A program made the translations under genes and the position numbers. Shown here in pieces: positions 9,101 to 19,442 of a stretch of DNA of 64,000 nt; within the stretch, counting starts at the first letter, position 1; the number at the start of each line of letters is the position of its first letter. The DNA is taken from the NCBI RefSeq assembly GCF_040549485.1, contig NZ_JBEPTK010000002.1, positions 310,001-374,000 on the forward strand. The letters run 5' to 3'. The notes under the pieces were generated by a model that was not told the DNA's origin, searched no databases, and saw only the letters and a program-made list of their open reading frames with translations. The DNA is from Constrictibacter sp. MBR-5 (GTDB taxonomy: Bacteria > Pseudomonadota > Alphaproteobacteria > JAJUGE01).

Positions 9101-9331
9101 CATGACCTTCAGGTCATTGCGGGTCGTTTCGACCGTCCAGTTCGATAAACCGGCTCTACTCGACAAATCGGATTGTTCGATTGCCGGCAGACTTCTAAGC
9201 TTTCATCCCACGATAGTATCGCGGCGCAGCCGGAGGGACCTGCGCAAATGCGTGGAAGCCGACCGCAGAGTCGGCTGCCACAGCCGAACTGATGGTTCGG
9301 TGGCTTCAAAATCCATAACAAGGAGGCATTC
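9101..9331 (+). promoter_or_regulatory. Leader region of the peptide ABC transporter operon
   Basis: 231 non-coding bases, visibly less G+C-rich than the flanks, between the permease remnant and the first intact binding-protein gene. An inverted repeat TCGACAA (9160-9166) and TTGTTCGA (9173-9180) could be an operator. A strong AAGGAGG precedes the GTG start at 9332. I see no recognisable riboswitch or sigma-54 site. Confidence 0.4.
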
Positions 9332-10924
9332 GTGAAGGGTATCAACACCAAGGTGGCAGGACTCCTCGCGGCGACGGCGCTCGCCGTTCCCGCCGCGCTC
9401 CTCTCGGGCGCCAGCAGCGCGGAGACGGTTCTTAAGGTCATTCCGCACGCCGACCTGAAGAACACCGACCCGATCTGGACCACCGCCTACATCACGCGCA
9501 ACCACGGCTACATGGTCTACGACACGCTGTTCGCGCTCGACGAGGACTTGAAGCCGCAGCCGCAGATGGCGGAGGGCTATACCGTCTCCGACGATAAGCT
9601 GACCTGGAAGGTCACCTTGCGCGACGGCCTCAAGTTCCACGACGGCGCACCGGTGAAGGCCGAGGACGCGGTGGCCTCGCTGCAGCGCTGGGGCAAGCGC
9701 GACGGTATGGGCCAGAAGCTGTTCGAGGCGATCGAGAGCATCGCGCCGGTCGACGACAAGAGCTTCGAGATCAAGCTCAAATACCCCTACGGCCTGGTCA
9801 TCGATTCGATCGGCAAGATCAGCTCGAACGTGCCGTTCATCATGCCGAAGCGGCTGGCCGAGACCGATCCCTTCACCCAGGTCCCGGAGATCGTCGGCTC
9901 GGGACCGTTCAAGTTCGAGAAGGAGCAGTGGGTCCCGGGCAGCAAGGTCGTCTACACGAAGTTCGCCGACTACGTGCCGCGGAAGGAGCCCGTGAGCGCC
10001 GCCGCCGGCGGCAAAGTCGCAAAGGTCGACAAGGTCGAGTGGCTGTACATTCCCGACCCGAACACCGCGATGAACGCGCTCATCAGCGGCGAGGTCGACT
10101 ATTACGAGCAGCCGCCGATCGATCTCCTGCCGATCCTGCAGCAGGCGGATGGCGTGAAGGTCGATCGCCTCGACCCGCTGGGCAGCCAGGGCATGCTGCG
10201 GATGAACCACCTGCATCCGCCGTTCGACAAGCTGAAGGCGCGCCAAGCGGTGCTGAAGGCGATGGACCAGCGCGAGTACATGCAGGCGGCGATCGGCAAT
10301 CCGGATTACTGGAAGGTCTGCCAATCCTACTACTCCTGCGGCACTCCCATGGAGACGACCGTCGGCTCCGAGCCCTATCAGGGGAAGGACATCGAGGGGG
10401 CCAAGAAGCTGCTCGCCGAGTCCGGCTACAAGGGCGAAAAGGTGGTCATCCTGCACATGACCGACATTCCGGTGACGAACGCGGCGACGCTCGTGACGGC
10501 GCAGAACCTGCGTGAGGTGGGCTTCAATGTCGAGATGCAGGCGATGGACTGGAGCACCGTCACGTCGCGCCGCGCCGTGAAGGAACCGCCGGAAAAGGGC
10601 GGCTGGAACATCTTCCACACCTGGTGGATCGGCGGGGACATTGCGAACCCGGTGATCCATTCCGGCATTGGCGCCGGCTGCGAAAAGGCGTGGTTCGGCT
10701 GGCCGTGCGACGCCAAGCTGGAGGAGATGCGGACCGCCTTCGCCAAGGAGACAGATCCGGAGAAGCAGAAGGCGATCGCCGAAGCCATTCAGAAGAGGAA
10801 CTACGAGGAAGTCGTCACCCACGGCAACTTCGGCACCTTCTTCACGCCGGTCGCCTATCGGGAGAACGTCTCTGGCATGATCAGGTCGCCGGTCCAGTTC
10901 TTCTGGAACATGGCTAAGAACTAG
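9332..10924 (+). CDS. Peptide/nickel ABC transporter substrate-binding protein (family 5), copy 1
   Basis: Periplasmic ligand-binding component of a Dpp/Opp-type importer. The 530 residues begin with a Sec signal peptide (KGINTKVAGLLAATALAVPAALLSGASSA), followed by ETVLKVIPHADLKNTDPIWTTAY, the usual opening of family 5 binding proteins. The ending is GCEKAWFGWPCD...PVQFFWNMAKN. The start is GTG with AAGGAGG five bases upstream. It is the first intact gene of the transporter operon and a clear tandem paralogue of the next gene. The ligand is unknown; other members bind di-/oligopeptides, nickel, glutathione or opines. Confidence 0.92.
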   Translation: MKGINTKVAGLLAATALAVPAALLSGASSAETVLKVIPHADLKNTDPIWTTAYITRNHGYMVYDTLFALDEDLKPQPQMAEGYTVSDDKLTWKVTLRDGLKFHDGAPVKAEDAVASLQRWGKRDGMGQKLFEAIESIAPVDDKSFEIKLKYPYGLVIDSIGKISSNVPFIMPKRLAETDPFTQVPEIVGSGPFKFEKEQWVPGSKVVYTKFADYVPRKEPVSAAAGGKVAKVDKVEWLYIPDPNTAMNALISGEVDYYEQPPIDLLPILQQADGVKVDRLDPLGSQGMLRMNHLHPPFDKLKARQAVLKAMDQREYMQAAIGNPDYWKVCQSYYSCGTPMETTVGSEPYQGKDIEGAKKLLAESGYKGEKVVILHMTDIPVTNAATLVTAQNLREVGFNVEMQAMDWSTVTSRRAVKEPPEKGGWNIFHTWWIGGDIANPVIHSGIGAGCEKAWFGWPCDAKLEEMRTAFAKETDPEKQKAIAEAIQKRNYEEVVTHGNFGTFFTPVAYRENVSGMIRSPVQFFWNMAKN

Positions 10925-11002
10925 AAGGACGAGCGTTGGACGGGGGCCGTTCGGCTCCCGTCCGGGGAGGCGCGCCGAAACTTTCGGAGAGGAGTCTGGG
11001 GT

Positions 11003-12580
11003 ATGGGGTCGATGTTCAGAACAGTCCTGCGTACGGCGGCGGCATTGTTGCCGCTTGCGCTCCACGTGTCGTCTTCGGCATCCGCGGAGACGACGCTCCG
11101 GGTCGTGCCGCATGCGGATTTGAAGAACATCGATCCGATCTGGACGACCGCCTACATCACACGCAACCACGCCTATCTCGTCTGGGACACGCTGTTCTCC
11201 CTCGACGAGAACTTCCAGCCGCAGCCGCAGATGGTCGACGGCTGGAAGACCAGCGACGACAAGATGGAGTGGACGTTCACTCTCCGTGAGGGGCTGAAGT
11301 TTCACGACGGCACGCCGGTTACGTCGGCGGACGTCATCACCTCGCTGGAGCGCTGGGGCAAGCGCGACGGGATGGGCCAGCAGCTTTTTGCTGCGACGGA
11401 GACTCTCGAGGCGGTCGACGACAAGACCTTTCGTCTGAAGCTGAAGTCGCCGTTCGGACTCGTGTTGGAGTCGTTCGCCAAGCTGAGCTCGAACGTGCCG
11501 TTCATTATGCCGAAGCGGCTGGCGGAGACGGACCCGTTCAAGCAGGTGCCGGAAGTCGTCGGTTCCGGCCCCTTCCGCTTCATGAAGGAGCAGTGGGTGC
11601 CCGGCAGCAAGGTCGTCTACGCCAAGTTCGCCGACTATGTGCCGCGCAAGGAGCCTCCCAGCAACGCATCGGGGGGCAAGGTCGCCAAGGTCGATCGCAT
11701 CGAATGGCTCTACATCCCCGACCCGAACACCGCGATGAACGCGCTCATCAGCGGCGAGGTCGACTACTATGAGAACGCGCCTGCCGATCTCGTCCCGATC
11801 CTGCGCCAGGCCGAGGGCGTGAAGGTCGAAACGCTCGATCCTCTGGGCAACCAGGGCATGCTGCGGTTCAACCATCTCCATCCGCCGTTCGACAAGCCGG
11901 AGCTGCGCAAGGCCGTCTCCTATGTCTTCGACCAGGAGCAGTTTCTGCAGGCGGGCGTGGGCGATCCCGCCTTCTGGCAGAAGTGCTATTCCTACTCCGC
12001 CTGCAATGCGCCGGTCGGTACCGACGCCGGCGCGGTCAAGCAGCCCGACATGGCTAAGGCGAAGGAACTGATGAAGACCGGTGGCTATGACGGCACGCCG
12101 GTGACGATCCTGCAGGCGACCGATATTCCGGTGCTGAACGCTGCGGCGCTGGTGACTGCGCAGGGCCTGCGCGAGGCGGGCTTCACGGTCGACCTACAGG
12201 CGATGGACTGGGCGACGGTGACATCGCGGCGCGCAGTCAAGGAGCCGCCGGGGAAGGGCGGCTGGAACATCTTCTTCACCTGGACGCTGGCCGCAGACCT
12301 GCTGACGCCGCTGGCCACGAACATGAGCGCGGGATGCGACAAGGCTTGGTTCGGCTGGCCGTGCGACGAGAAGATCGAGACGTGGCGCGCCGCCTACCCG
12401 CGGGCGACGGACGATGCGACGCGCAAAGACCTGGTCGAGAAAATCCAGGAGCGGAACTATACCGAGGTGCTGACGCACCTGCCGATCGGCGCTTGGTTCA
12501 GTCCCGTCGCCTACCGCAGCAACCTGTCCGGCGTCGTGAAGTCGCCGGTGTCGCTCTACTGGAACATCGAGAAGAAGTGA
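11003..12580 (+). CDS. Peptide/nickel ABC transporter substrate-binding protein (family 5), copy 2
   Basis: 525-residue tandem paralogue of the preceding gene. Long stretches are nearly identical (NVPFIMPKRLAETDPF, EQWVPGSKVVY, YIPDPNTAMNALISGEVDYY), while the ligand-facing middle and C-terminal parts differ. It has its own signal peptide ending ..SSASA before ETTLRVVPHADL. The start is ATG 11003 behind a GGAGAGGAG purine tract. Two binding proteins upstream of one pair of permeases suggests that the same membrane complex is fed with different ligands. Confidence 0.92.
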   Translation: MGSMFRTVLRTAAALLPLALHVSSSASAETTLRVVPHADLKNIDPIWTTAYITRNHAYLVWDTLFSLDENFQPQPQMVDGWKTSDDKMEWTFTLREGLKFHDGTPVTSADVITSLERWGKRDGMGQQLFAATETLEAVDDKTFRLKLKSPFGLVLESFAKLSSNVPFIMPKRLAETDPFKQVPEVVGSGPFRFMKEQWVPGSKVVYAKFADYVPRKEPPSNASGGKVAKVDRIEWLYIPDPNTAMNALISGEVDYYENAPADLVPILRQAEGVKVETLDPLGNQGMLRFNHLHPPFDKPELRKAVSYVFDQEQFLQAGVGDPAFWQKCYSYSACNAPVGTDAGAVKQPDMAKAKELMKTGGYDGTPVTILQATDIPVLNAAALVTAQGLREAGFTVDLQAMDWATVTSRRAVKEPPGKGGWNIFFTWTLAADLLTPLATNMSAGCDKAWFGWPCDEKIETWRAAYPRATDDATRKDLVEKIQERNYTEVLTHLPIGAWFSPVAYRSNLSGVVKSPVSLYWNIEKK

Positions 12581-12642
12581 CGGTGGACCTGCGGTGCGTT
12601 CGCGCCGCCGGATCTTCCCCGAAGCCATAACCAGAGAACTGA

Positions 12643-13584
12643 ATGTTCCGCTTCATCCTGCAGCGCATCTTCGCCACAATCCCCGTGATGTTCGTGGTGG
12701 CGGTCTTCATCTTCCTGATGCTCCGCCTCAGTCCCGGCGATCCGGCGACCGTGATCGCCGGCGACTATGCGACACCGGAGGCGATAGCGCGGATCCGCGC
12801 CAATCTGGGTCTCGATGAACCGCTTCCGGTGCAGTTCGTCGCCTGGATCGGCAACCTCCTCACCGGCGACCTGGGCATATCGATCTTCTCAAACCTGCCG
12901 GTGACGACCCTGATCGCCCAGCGCGTCGAGCCCACGGTGGCGCTGGCGTGCACCACGCTGATCCTGATCCTGGTCGTCGCCGTTCCCCTCGGCACGATCG
13001 CGGCGTGGAAGGCGAACACCTGGATCGACCGCACGATCATGATCGGGGCGGTGCTGGGCTTCTCGATCCCGGTCTTCGTGCTCGCCTACATCTTCATCTA
13101 CATCTTCGCGATCCGCTTCGGCTGGCTGCCGGTGCAGGGCTATGTCAGCCCATCCGTGGACGTGGTGAAGTTCGTGCGGCACATGGTGTTGCCGACGGTG
13201 GCGCTCAGCGGGTTCCTGATCGCATTGATCGCGCGCATGACCCGCGCCAGCGTCCGCGAGGTCCTGGACGAGGACTATATCCGCACCGCCCACGCGAAGG
13301 GCCTTACGGAGCGGGCGGTCCTGATGCGGCACGCGCTTCGCAATGCGGCCGTTCCGATCGTCACGATGATCGGCATCGCCGTAGCCATCCTCCTGAGCGG
13401 CGTGGTCGTGACCGAGACCGTCTTCAACATTCCCGGTCTCGGACGGCTCGTCGTCGATGCGATCCTGAAGCGCGACTACCCGATTATCCAGGGCCTGATC
13501 ATCGTGTTCTCGTTCGTCTACATCCTGATCAACCTGATCGTGGACATCATCTACACAGCCCTCGACCCGAGGATCAGATATTGA
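12643..13584 (+). CDS. ABC transporter permease, DppB/OppB type
   Basis: 313-residue inner-membrane permease. The N-terminal helix ([27 protein letters not shown]) is followed by the typical [13 protein letters not shown] periplasmic loop. Further membrane segments follow and a cytoplasmic coupling (EAA) loop near [21 protein letters not shown] contacts the ATPase. It ends in LDPRIRY, usual for this family. Its stop codon overlaps the TTG start of the next permease, so they are translationally coupled. Confidence 0.94.
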   Translation: MFRFILQRIFATIPVMFVVAVFIFLMLRLSPGDPATVIAGDYATPEAIARIRANLGLDEPLPVQFVAWIGNLLTGDLGISIFSNLPVTTLIAQRVEPTVALACTTLILILVVAVPLGTIAAWKANTWIDRTIMIGAVLGFSIPVFVLAYIFIYIFAIRFGWLPVQGYVSPSVDVVKFVRHMVLPTVALSGFLIALIARMTRASVREVLDEDYIRTAHAKGLTERAVLMRHALRNAAVPIVTMIGIAVAILLSGVVVTETVFNIPGLGRLVVDAILKRDYPIIQGLIIVFSFVYILINLIVDIIYTALDPRIRY

Positions 13585-14462
13585 GCCAGCAGGCGAGCGC
13601 AACAGTGATGGGCGGCGCGAAACGGCCCGGTCTGGCGGTCATGGACCTGTTCCGCCGACATCCGACGATGATGCTCGGCGGCGCTATCCTCCTGGTGATG
13701 GTGCTGGGGGCGCTCCTTGCTCCCTGGATGTTCACCGTCGACCCGATCAAGTTCAATCCGATCAACCGCCTCAAGGTGCCGTCGGAGACGTTTTGGTTCG
13801 GGACGGACATGTACGGGCGCGACGTCTACAGCCGCGCGGTCTACGGCACGCGCATCTCGCTGGCAGTCGGCGTTGCCGTCGCGATTCTCAGCGTGGTCAT
13901 CGGGCTCGCGATCGGCCTCGTCTCTGGCTACATGCGCACGCTCGACCACATCATCATGCGGGTGATGGATGGCCTGATGGCGATCCCGGCCATCCTGCTC
14001 GCTGTGGCGCTCGTCTCGCTGTCCGGGGCCAGCATCGTCACTGTCGTCATCGCGATCACCATCCCGGAGGTACCGCGCGTCGTGCGGCTGGTGCGAAGCG
14101 TGGTGCTGTCGGTGCGTGAGGAACCCTACGTCGAGGCCGCCGTGGCGGCGGGGACGCCTCTGCCGCTCATCCTGATCCGCCATGTGCTGCCGAACACGGT
14201 CCCGCCGCTCATCGTCCAGGCGACCTACATCTGCGCCTCCGCGATGATCACGGAGGCGATCCTCAGCTTCCTCGGTGCCGGCACCCCGCCGGAAATCCCG
14301 AGCTGGGGCAACATGATGGCCGAGGGCCGGACGTTCTTCCAGCTGGCACCCTGGATCATCTTTTTCCCAGGGGTAGCCCTGGCACTGATCGTGCTTGCCG
14401 TGAACGTCCTCGGCGACGGGCTGCGCGACACCCTCGATCCCCGCATCGCCAAGCGTGTTTAA
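13581..14462 (+). CDS. ABC transporter permease, DppC/OppC type
   Basis: Partner permease of about 293 residues. It begins with TTG 13581, which overlaps the previous stop as TTGA and has GAGGA eight bases upstream; GTG 13605 and ATG 13608 are alternatives. The N-terminal membrane anchor ([24 protein letters not shown]), the [22 protein letters not shown] signature and the EAA loop [20 protein letters not shown] mark it as DppC type. It ends [17 protein letters not shown] and overlaps the open frame of the ATPase gene. Confidence 0.94.
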   Translation: MSQQASATVMGGAKRPGLAVMDLFRRHPTMMLGGAILLVMVLGALLAPWMFTVDPIKFNPINRLKVPSETFWFGTDMYGRDVYSRAVYGTRISLAVGVAVAILSVVIGLAIGLVSGYMRTLDHIIMRVMDGLMAIPAILLAVALVSLSGASIVTVVIAITIPEVPRVVRLVRSVVLSVREEPYVEAAVAAGTPLPLILIRHVLPNTVPPLIVQATYICASAMITEAILSFLGAGTPPEIPSWGNMMAEGRTFFQLAPWIIFFPGVALALIVLAVNVLGDGLRDTLDPRIAKRV

Positions 14463-14475
14463 GGAGCGCCCGCCC

Positions 14476-16122
14476 GTGACCGCATCGAACGGACCCTCCA
14501 TCGAGCCGGTTCTGCGAATCGATGGCCTGACCGTGGCGCTGCCCGGCAACGCCGATCGCAAGAATGCCGTCCAGGACGTCAGCTTCGACGTGAAGCCGCA
14601 GGAAATCCTATGCGTGGTCGGCGAGTCCGGCTCGGGTAAGTCGGTCACCGCATACACCGTTATGGGCCTACTTCCGAAGCGCCAGCTGACGCCGACAGCG
14701 GGCCGCCTGCTGCTGCAGGGGGAGGATCTGCTGAAGGCGACGCCCGCGCGCATGCGCGAACTGCGCGGTAGCCGCATGTCGATGATCTTCCAGGAGCCGA
14801 TGACGGCATTGAACCCGGTGATGCGGGTCGGCGATCAGATCGAGGAGGTCCTGAAGGTCCACAGCACGATGTCGCCGCAGGAGAGGAGCGAGCGCGTCCT
14901 GGGCATCCTGCGCGACGTGCACATGCCGGATCCGGCGAGTATCCGGAACGCCTATCCGCACCAGCTCTCGGGCGGCCAGCGCCAGCGCGTGATGATCGCC
15001 ATGGCGCTGGTGATGGAGCCGGCCCTGCTGGTCGCCGACGAGCCGACCACCGCGCTCGACGTGACGACGCAGGCGCAGATTCTGCGATTGATGAAGGATC
15101 TGCAGCGCGATCACAATACCGGCGTCCTGTTCATCACCCACGATTTCGGCGTGGTGGCGGAGATCGCCGATCGCGTCGTCGTCATGCAGAACGGCCTCGT
15201 CGTCGAGACGGGCGACGCGCGGAAGGTGCTGCGCAATCCGCAGCACCCGTACACGCGCATGCTCATCTCCTCGGTTCCGAGCATGACGCCGCGCGCGCGT
15301 CGACCCGATCCGACGTCGGCGACGGTTCTGAAGACGCACAATCTGGAGATGGTGTACGGCGGCAAGTCGTTCTTCCAGAAGTCACGGATCGTGCGCGCCG
15401 CGCATGAGGTGAACATCGACGTGAAGCGCGGCGAGACGCTGGGGATCGTCGGCGAGTCGGGGTCCGGAAAATCGACGGTAGCCCGCTGCATCGTGCGTCT
15501 GATCGAGCCGACCGGCGGCAACATCTATCTGGACGACGCGGATATCGCGCACCTGCCGACCAGCTCGCTCCGCCGGCATCGCAAGCGCGTGCAGATCGTC
15601 TTCCAGGATCCCTATCGGTCGCTTAATCCGCGCCGCAGCGTCGGCGACTCGATCGCCGAGGGGCCGATGAACTTCGGCCTGTCGAAGGCCAAGGCCTGGG
15701 ACCGCGCGAAGGACCTGATGACACTCGTCGGACTCGATCCCAGGGCCGTCGACCGCTACCCCTACCAGTTCTCGGGCGGGCAGCGGCAGCGCATCTGCAT
15801 CGCGCGCGCGCTGGCCATGGAGCCCGAACTGCTGATCGCCGACGAGGCCGTGTCCGCCCTGGATGTCTCCGTGCAGGCGCAGGTCCTGGAACTGCTCGAC
15901 GACGTGCGCAAGAAATTCGACCTCGCCATGCTGTTCATCACGCACGACCTGCGCGTGGCCGCTCAGGTCTGCGACCGCGTGGCGGTGATGCACAAGGGCG
16001 AGGTGGTGGAGTACGGTACGGCGACGGAGGTTTTCGCCGCACCTCGTCACGCCTATACCCGTTCCCTGTTCGACGCGGCACCGGGGAAGGACTGGGAGTT
16101 CGGAAAGTTCGAGGCTGCCTGA
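14476..16122 (+). CDS. Fused dual-domain oligopeptide ABC transporter ATPase (DppD-DppF type)
   Basis: One polypeptide of 548 residues carries both nucleotide-binding domains of the importer. Each half has a Walker A GESGSGKS, a signature LSGGQRQR or FSGGQRQR, a Walker B (LLVADEP, LLIADEA) and the oligopeptide-transporter C-terminal extension. I prefer GTG 14476, preceded by AAGGAG at 14461-14466, over GTG 14455, which lies inside the permease gene. With the two permeases it completes the transporter; the fused form is common in alphaproteobacterial Dpp-like systems. Confidence 0.93.
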   Translation: MTASNGPSIEPVLRIDGLTVALPGNADRKNAVQDVSFDVKPQEILCVVGESGSGKSVTAYTVMGLLPKRQLTPTAGRLLLQGEDLLKATPARMRELRGSRMSMIFQEPMTALNPVMRVGDQIEEVLKVHSTMSPQERSERVLGILRDVHMPDPASIRNAYPHQLSGGQRQRVMIAMALVMEPALLVADEPTTALDVTTQAQILRLMKDLQRDHNTGVLFITHDFGVVAEIADRVVVMQNGLVVETGDARKVLRNPQHPYTRMLISSVPSMTPRARRPDPTSATVLKTHNLEMVYGGKSFFQKSRIVRAAHEVNIDVKRGETLGIVGESGSGKSTVARCIVRLIEPTGGNIYLDDADIAHLPTSSLRRHRKRVQIVFQDPYRSLNPRRSVGDSIAEGPMNFGLSKAKAWDRAKDLMTLVGLDPRAVDRYPYQFSGGQRQRICIARALAMEPELLIADEAVSALDVSVQAQVLELLDDVRKKFDLAMLFITHDLRVAAQVCDRVAVMHKGEVVEYGTATEVFAAPRHAYTRSLFDAAPGKDWEFGKFEAA

Positions 16123-16135
16123 GGCCTCCGCGGCG

Positions 16136-16690
16136 TCAGTCGGCCCTGCCGGAAGCCGCAAAAACCTCGACGAGGCGGGGGCACATCTGTTCGAGGTCGC
16201 CGGGGTTTCGACTGGTGATCAGGTTACCGTCTACCACGACGGGCTCGTCACGAACGGTGGCGCCAGCGTTTTTTAAGTCGACCTGGATCGCCTTCCAGCC
16301 GGTCATCGTCCGCCCGCTCGCAAGGCCGGCGGTGATCAGGACCTGTGGGCCGTGGCAGATCGAACCGACAGGCTTGCCGCTGCGGAAGAAGTGCGTAACG
16401 AAATCGATCATCCCCTGGTCGCTGCGCAGCGCGTCGGGGTTGTAGAGACCGCCGGGAATGAAGAGCGCGTCATAGTCGTCGGCGCGCCCAGCCGTCAGCG
16501 GGACGTCCACATCCACCGTCTCTCCAGGCTCCAGGTGACGATAGCCGCGCACTGTCCCAGGCTTCAGCCCGACGATATGGACCGTCGCTCCCGCCTGCTG
16601 CAGCGCCGCGCGCGGCTCCGACAGTTCGACCTCTTCAAATCCGTCCGCCGCGATGATCGCAACCTTCTTTCCCGTCAGTTCGCCCGACAT
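16136..16690 (-). CDS. DJ-1/PfpI family protein (type 1 glutamine amidotransferase-like)
   Basis: 184-residue flavodoxin-like alpha/beta protein. The nucleophile elbow GSICHGPQ places C112 next to H113, and E20 (ADGFEEVE) is the conserved glutamate that polarises the cysteine. This is the PfpI/YhbO branch, whose members are described as stress proteins and as peptidases or deglycases of glyoxal-modified substrates; the true activity is debated. The start is ATG 16690 (MSGELTGKKVAII); the upstream ATG at 16750 would add 20 unlikely residues. Convergent with the transporter operon. Confidence 0.88.
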   Translation of the reverse strand: MSGELTGKKVAIIAADGFEEVELSEPRAALQQAGATVHIVGLKPGTVRGYRHLEPGETVDVDVPLTAGRADDYDALFIPGGLYNPDALRSDQGMIDFVTHFFRSGKPVGSICHGPQVLITAGLASGRTMTGWKAIQVDLKNAGATVRDEPVVVDGNLITSRNPGDLEQMCPRLVEVFAASGRAD

Positions 16691-16800
16691 TCTGCGATTC
16701 CTGTTCCAAATGGCGCCGGCCAATGCCAGCGCCGGAGGAACATTCATCAAGCGCTACAGTTCCGGCGGCCGGAACACGCTGCAAGCAGCCGAAGTGATCG

Positions 16801-18063
16801 TCAGGAGGATAGGTCCTCGGCCCGCGTCGGCGCCGGGTCGACGATGCGAAGGCCGCCGGGCACGACCTCCATAATGGCGAGACCGCGGTCGGCCGTACCG
16901 TCCGGCCGGAAGCGGAAATAGCCGTCGGCGCCGGCGAAGCCACGCGGATTGGTAATGGCCTGCTGGTCGAAGCGCGCGTTCGGCGACTTGGCGATGAGTG
17001 CAGTCAGTGCCGTCGCATCATAGGCGAGAGTCGCGATGCGCGGAGGCTTGCCGCCATAGTTGCTGGCGTAACGCCGCTCGAATTCGGCGCGCTTTTCAGG
17101 TGGCACGAGGGCGAACCATCCGCCGTTCAGCAACGGCTCCTGGTAGAGGGTGTTGCTGGGATGGTCCCACTGGCTGGTCCCGAGGAACTTCGTGCGCGAC
17201 GGCTCGATGCCGGCCGATTGAAGCTGCCGAGCCACGTCATTGAGAGCAGGGCCGCTGAAGGGCAGCAGGATCGCGTCGTAGCTGTCACCTTGCGCGAATT
17301 CCCTGGCACCGCTGGCCACGGAAGCCGGATTCTCCGGTACGATGATGGTTCGTGCCACGGTGCCGCCATAGCGGCTGGCGCTCGACTGCAGCGCCCCTAC
17401 GGCGAGGCGGCCATAGGGGCTGTCCGGCGCGAACGCGCCCATGCGGCGCAGGCCGCGGCTGCTGGCATAGGCGACAGCGCGCTGCACCTCCTGGCCCGGG
17501 AGGAAGCCCATCAAGTAGACGCCGTTGCCGGCGACCATCTGGTCGTTGGAGAAGGCGATGATGTTAACGCCGGTGCCGCGGGTCGCGTTGGATGCCGCGC
17601 GCACCGAAGTACTCAGCAGCGGGCCCAGGATCAGCTTCACGTTCTGGCGCAGCGCGGTGCGGGTCGCTTCCGCGGCGCCGTCGGGAGTGCCCTGGGTGTC
17701 CAGCGGGACCAGCGTGAAATTATCGTCCGCCACATCGAACACCGCCATCTGCGATGCCTTCAGGAGGGCCTCGCCAATGGCGGCATGTTGCCCGGACAGC
17801 GGCAGCAGCAGCGCCACCTTCACCTTCTCGGCAGGCTTGCTGGTGTCGGTCAGCAGGTCCTTCGGGAGGTAGGGCGGCACCTGGCTGGTATCGTAGCGGG
17901 GGGCCGGCTGTTGTACGTTGCCGCCGCTGGTGCCGCTGCTGCCGCATCCGGCGAGGAGTGCCGCGGCGCAGACCAGCGCCGCAGCGGCAATACCGCGGCT
18001 CCTCGCCTTGACTGCAGCGGCGACCGGTGCCGGTCGGTTGGCGGGGCAGGGGGGTGTGTTCAC
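16801..18063 (-). CDS. Penicillin-binding-protein activator, LpoA-like lipoprotein
   Basis: 420-residue lipoprotein with signal sequence and lipobox LLAGC (Cys near residue 40), then a Gly/Ser/Pro linker and a periplasmic-binding-protein fold (KVALLLPLSGQHAAIGEALLKASQMAVFD..) related to the LIV-binding family. In alphaproteobacteria this protein is annotated as a homologue of the C-terminal domain of LpoA, the outer-membrane activator of PBP1a. It is divergent from rsmI, and this pairing with rsmI and yraN is a conserved neighbourhood that also occurs around lpoA (yraM) in enterobacteria. Confidence 0.85.
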   Translation of the reverse strand: MNTPPCPANRPAPVAAAVKARSRGIAAAALVCAAALLAGCGSSGTSGGNVQQPAPRYDTSQVPPYLPKDLLTDTSKPAEKVKVALLLPLSGQHAAIGEALLKASQMAVFDVADDNFTLVPLDTQGTPDGAAEATRTALRQNVKLILGPLLSTSVRAASNATRGTGVNIIAFSNDQMVAGNGVYLMGFLPGQEVQRAVAYASSRGLRRMGAFAPDSPYGRLAVGALQSSASRYGGTVARTIIVPENPASVASGAREFAQGDSYDAILLPFSGPALNDVARQLQSAGIEPSRTKFLGTSQWDHPSNTLYQEPLLNGGWFALVPPEKRAEFERRYASNYGGKPPRIATLAYDATALTALIAKSPNARFDQQAITNPRGFAGADGYFRFRPDGTADRGLAIMEVVPGGLRIVDPAPTRAEDLSS

Positions 18064-18134
18064 AATCTTCCTCCACGAACCGACGGCCGAACGGGATCAA
18101 ACCTAGCTAACGGGTCCGGCGGGAGCAAACGGCA

Positions 18135-19004
18135 ATGGACAGCAGGGGTTCCGAATCCCCGAGCGATGCAGCTTCGATCACGCCCGGCCTCTATCTGGTC
18201 GCGACGCCGATTGGAAACGCGGACGACATCACGCTACGCGCGCTGCAGGTCCTGCGCGGTGCTGACGTTGTCGCGTGCGAGGATACGCGTCATACGGGCC
18301 GGCTGATGCAGCGCTACGGCATCGCCGCGCGACTGATCCCCTATCATGATCACAACGCGGACGAGGCTCGGCCCCGCCTGCTGTCGCGTCTTGCGGAGGG
18401 CGGCAGAGTGGCGCTCGTCAGCGACGCGGGGACGCCCCTCGTCTCCGATCCCGGGTTCAAGCTGGTGCGCGAGGCGCGGGCGCAAGGAAGTGCCGTGACC
18501 GCGATCCCCGGTGCGTGCGCCGCAGTGACGGGACTTCAGCTGTCGGGGCTGCCGCCGGACAGGTTCATGTTCGCGGGGTTTCTGCCGCCGCGCCAGTCGG
18601 CGCGCAGGACCGCCCTGGGGGAGCTGCGCGCCGTTCCGGCCACTCTCCTGTTCTACGAGAGCCCCAACCGCTTGGCGGATGCGCTTGCCGACATGGCTGA
18701 GGTCCTGGGGGACCGGCCGGCCGCGGTCACACGCGAACTGACGAAGCTGTTCGAAGAGGTGGTGGAGGGTCGCCTATCGGAACTGGCGACTCGCTACCGG
18801 AACGAACCTCCCAAAGGCGAGATCGTCGTCGTGGTCGGCGGTCCGGAGGCGCCGGCTGTCGATGCGGTGGACGTGGACGGGATGCTGACGGCGGCTCTCG
18901 CCACCTCGGGCGTGCGCGATGCGGCCGCCGCCGTGGCCGAGGTCACCGGCCTCCCCAAGCGTGAACTTTATGCCCGCGCCCTGGCGCTCGGACGTCGCGA
19001 GTAG
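18135..19004 (+). CDS. rsmI: 16S rRNA (cytidine1402-2'-O)-methyltransferase RsmI
   Basis: SAM-dependent tetrapyrrole-methylase-fold enzyme that 2'-O-methylates C1402 in the decoding centre of 16S rRNA. The 289-residue protein has LYLVATPIGNADDITLRA at the N-terminus, EDTRHTGRLM, and VALVSDAGTPLVSDPGF, all RsmI hallmarks. The start ATG 18135 follows a purine stretch; a few bases separate its stop from yraN, so they are cotranscribed. Divergent from the LpoA-like lipoprotein gene. Confidence 0.96.
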   Translation: MDSRGSESPSDAASITPGLYLVATPIGNADDITLRALQVLRGADVVACEDTRHTGRLMQRYGIAARLIPYHDHNADEARPRLLSRLAEGGRVALVSDAGTPLVSDPGFKLVREARAQGSAVTAIPGACAAVTGLQLSGLPPDRFMFAGFLPPRQSARRTALGELRAVPATLLFYESPNRLADALADMAEVLGDRPAAVTRELTKLFEEVVEGRLSELATRYRNEPPKGEIVVVVGGPEAPAVDAVDVDGMLTAALATSGVRDAAAAVAEVTGLPKRELYARALALGRRE

Positions 19005-19006
19005 TC

Positions 19007-19396
19007 ATGGACGACCCCGCGCGCGCCCTGCGGTCGGCGCGGCGCCGCGACCGGGAATCCGCCGGGCGCCGCGCGGAGACGGTCGCCGCGCTCTATCTGC
19101 GCTGCAAGGGCTATTGTATCGAGGGTCGGCGCGTCCGCACGCCGGCCGGCGAGATCGACATCGTCGCTCGCCGCGGATTGCTGCTGATCTTCGTGGAGGT
19201 GAAGGCTCGCGTCGCCCACAAGGCCGCGCTCGAGGCGGTCACTCCGCGGCAGCAGCGACGCATCGAGCGGGCAGCCGCATGGTATGCCGCAAGGCGCAAC
19301 CATCTCGCGGCACCGACGATGCGCTTCGACGTTGTCGTCATTCGGCCTTGGCGTCTTCCATCGCACCTACGCGACGCATGGCGGCCGCCGGGCTGA
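19007..19396 (+). CDS. yraN: YraN family endonuclease-fold protein (UPF0102)
   Basis: 129-residue basic protein with the restriction-endonuclease-like core G-R-R-A-E..A..YL...GY, then RTPAGEIDIVARRGLLLIFVEVKAR, containing the E-x-D..E-V-K catalytic-type residues. The cellular role of YraN is not established. It sits two bases after rsmI, as in many proteobacteria. The C-terminus overlaps nothing, and the next gene begins about 45 bases later. Confidence 0.92.
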   Translation: MDDPARALRSARRRDRESAGRRAETVAALYLRCKGYCIEGRRVRTPAGEIDIVARRGLLLIFVEVKARVAHKAALEAVTPRQQRRIERAAAWYAARRNHLAAPTMRFDVVVIRPWRLPSHLRDAWRPPG

Positions 19397-19442
19397 ACCG
19401 AAGGGGCTTGAACGCGGCGCTGTCCGCGAGGAACCTGTGACG

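Noticed and set aside
9203-11881. 892-codon minus-strand frame opposite the binding-protein genes
   Set aside because: Antisense shadow of two secure plus-strand genes with signal peptides and ribosome binding sites.
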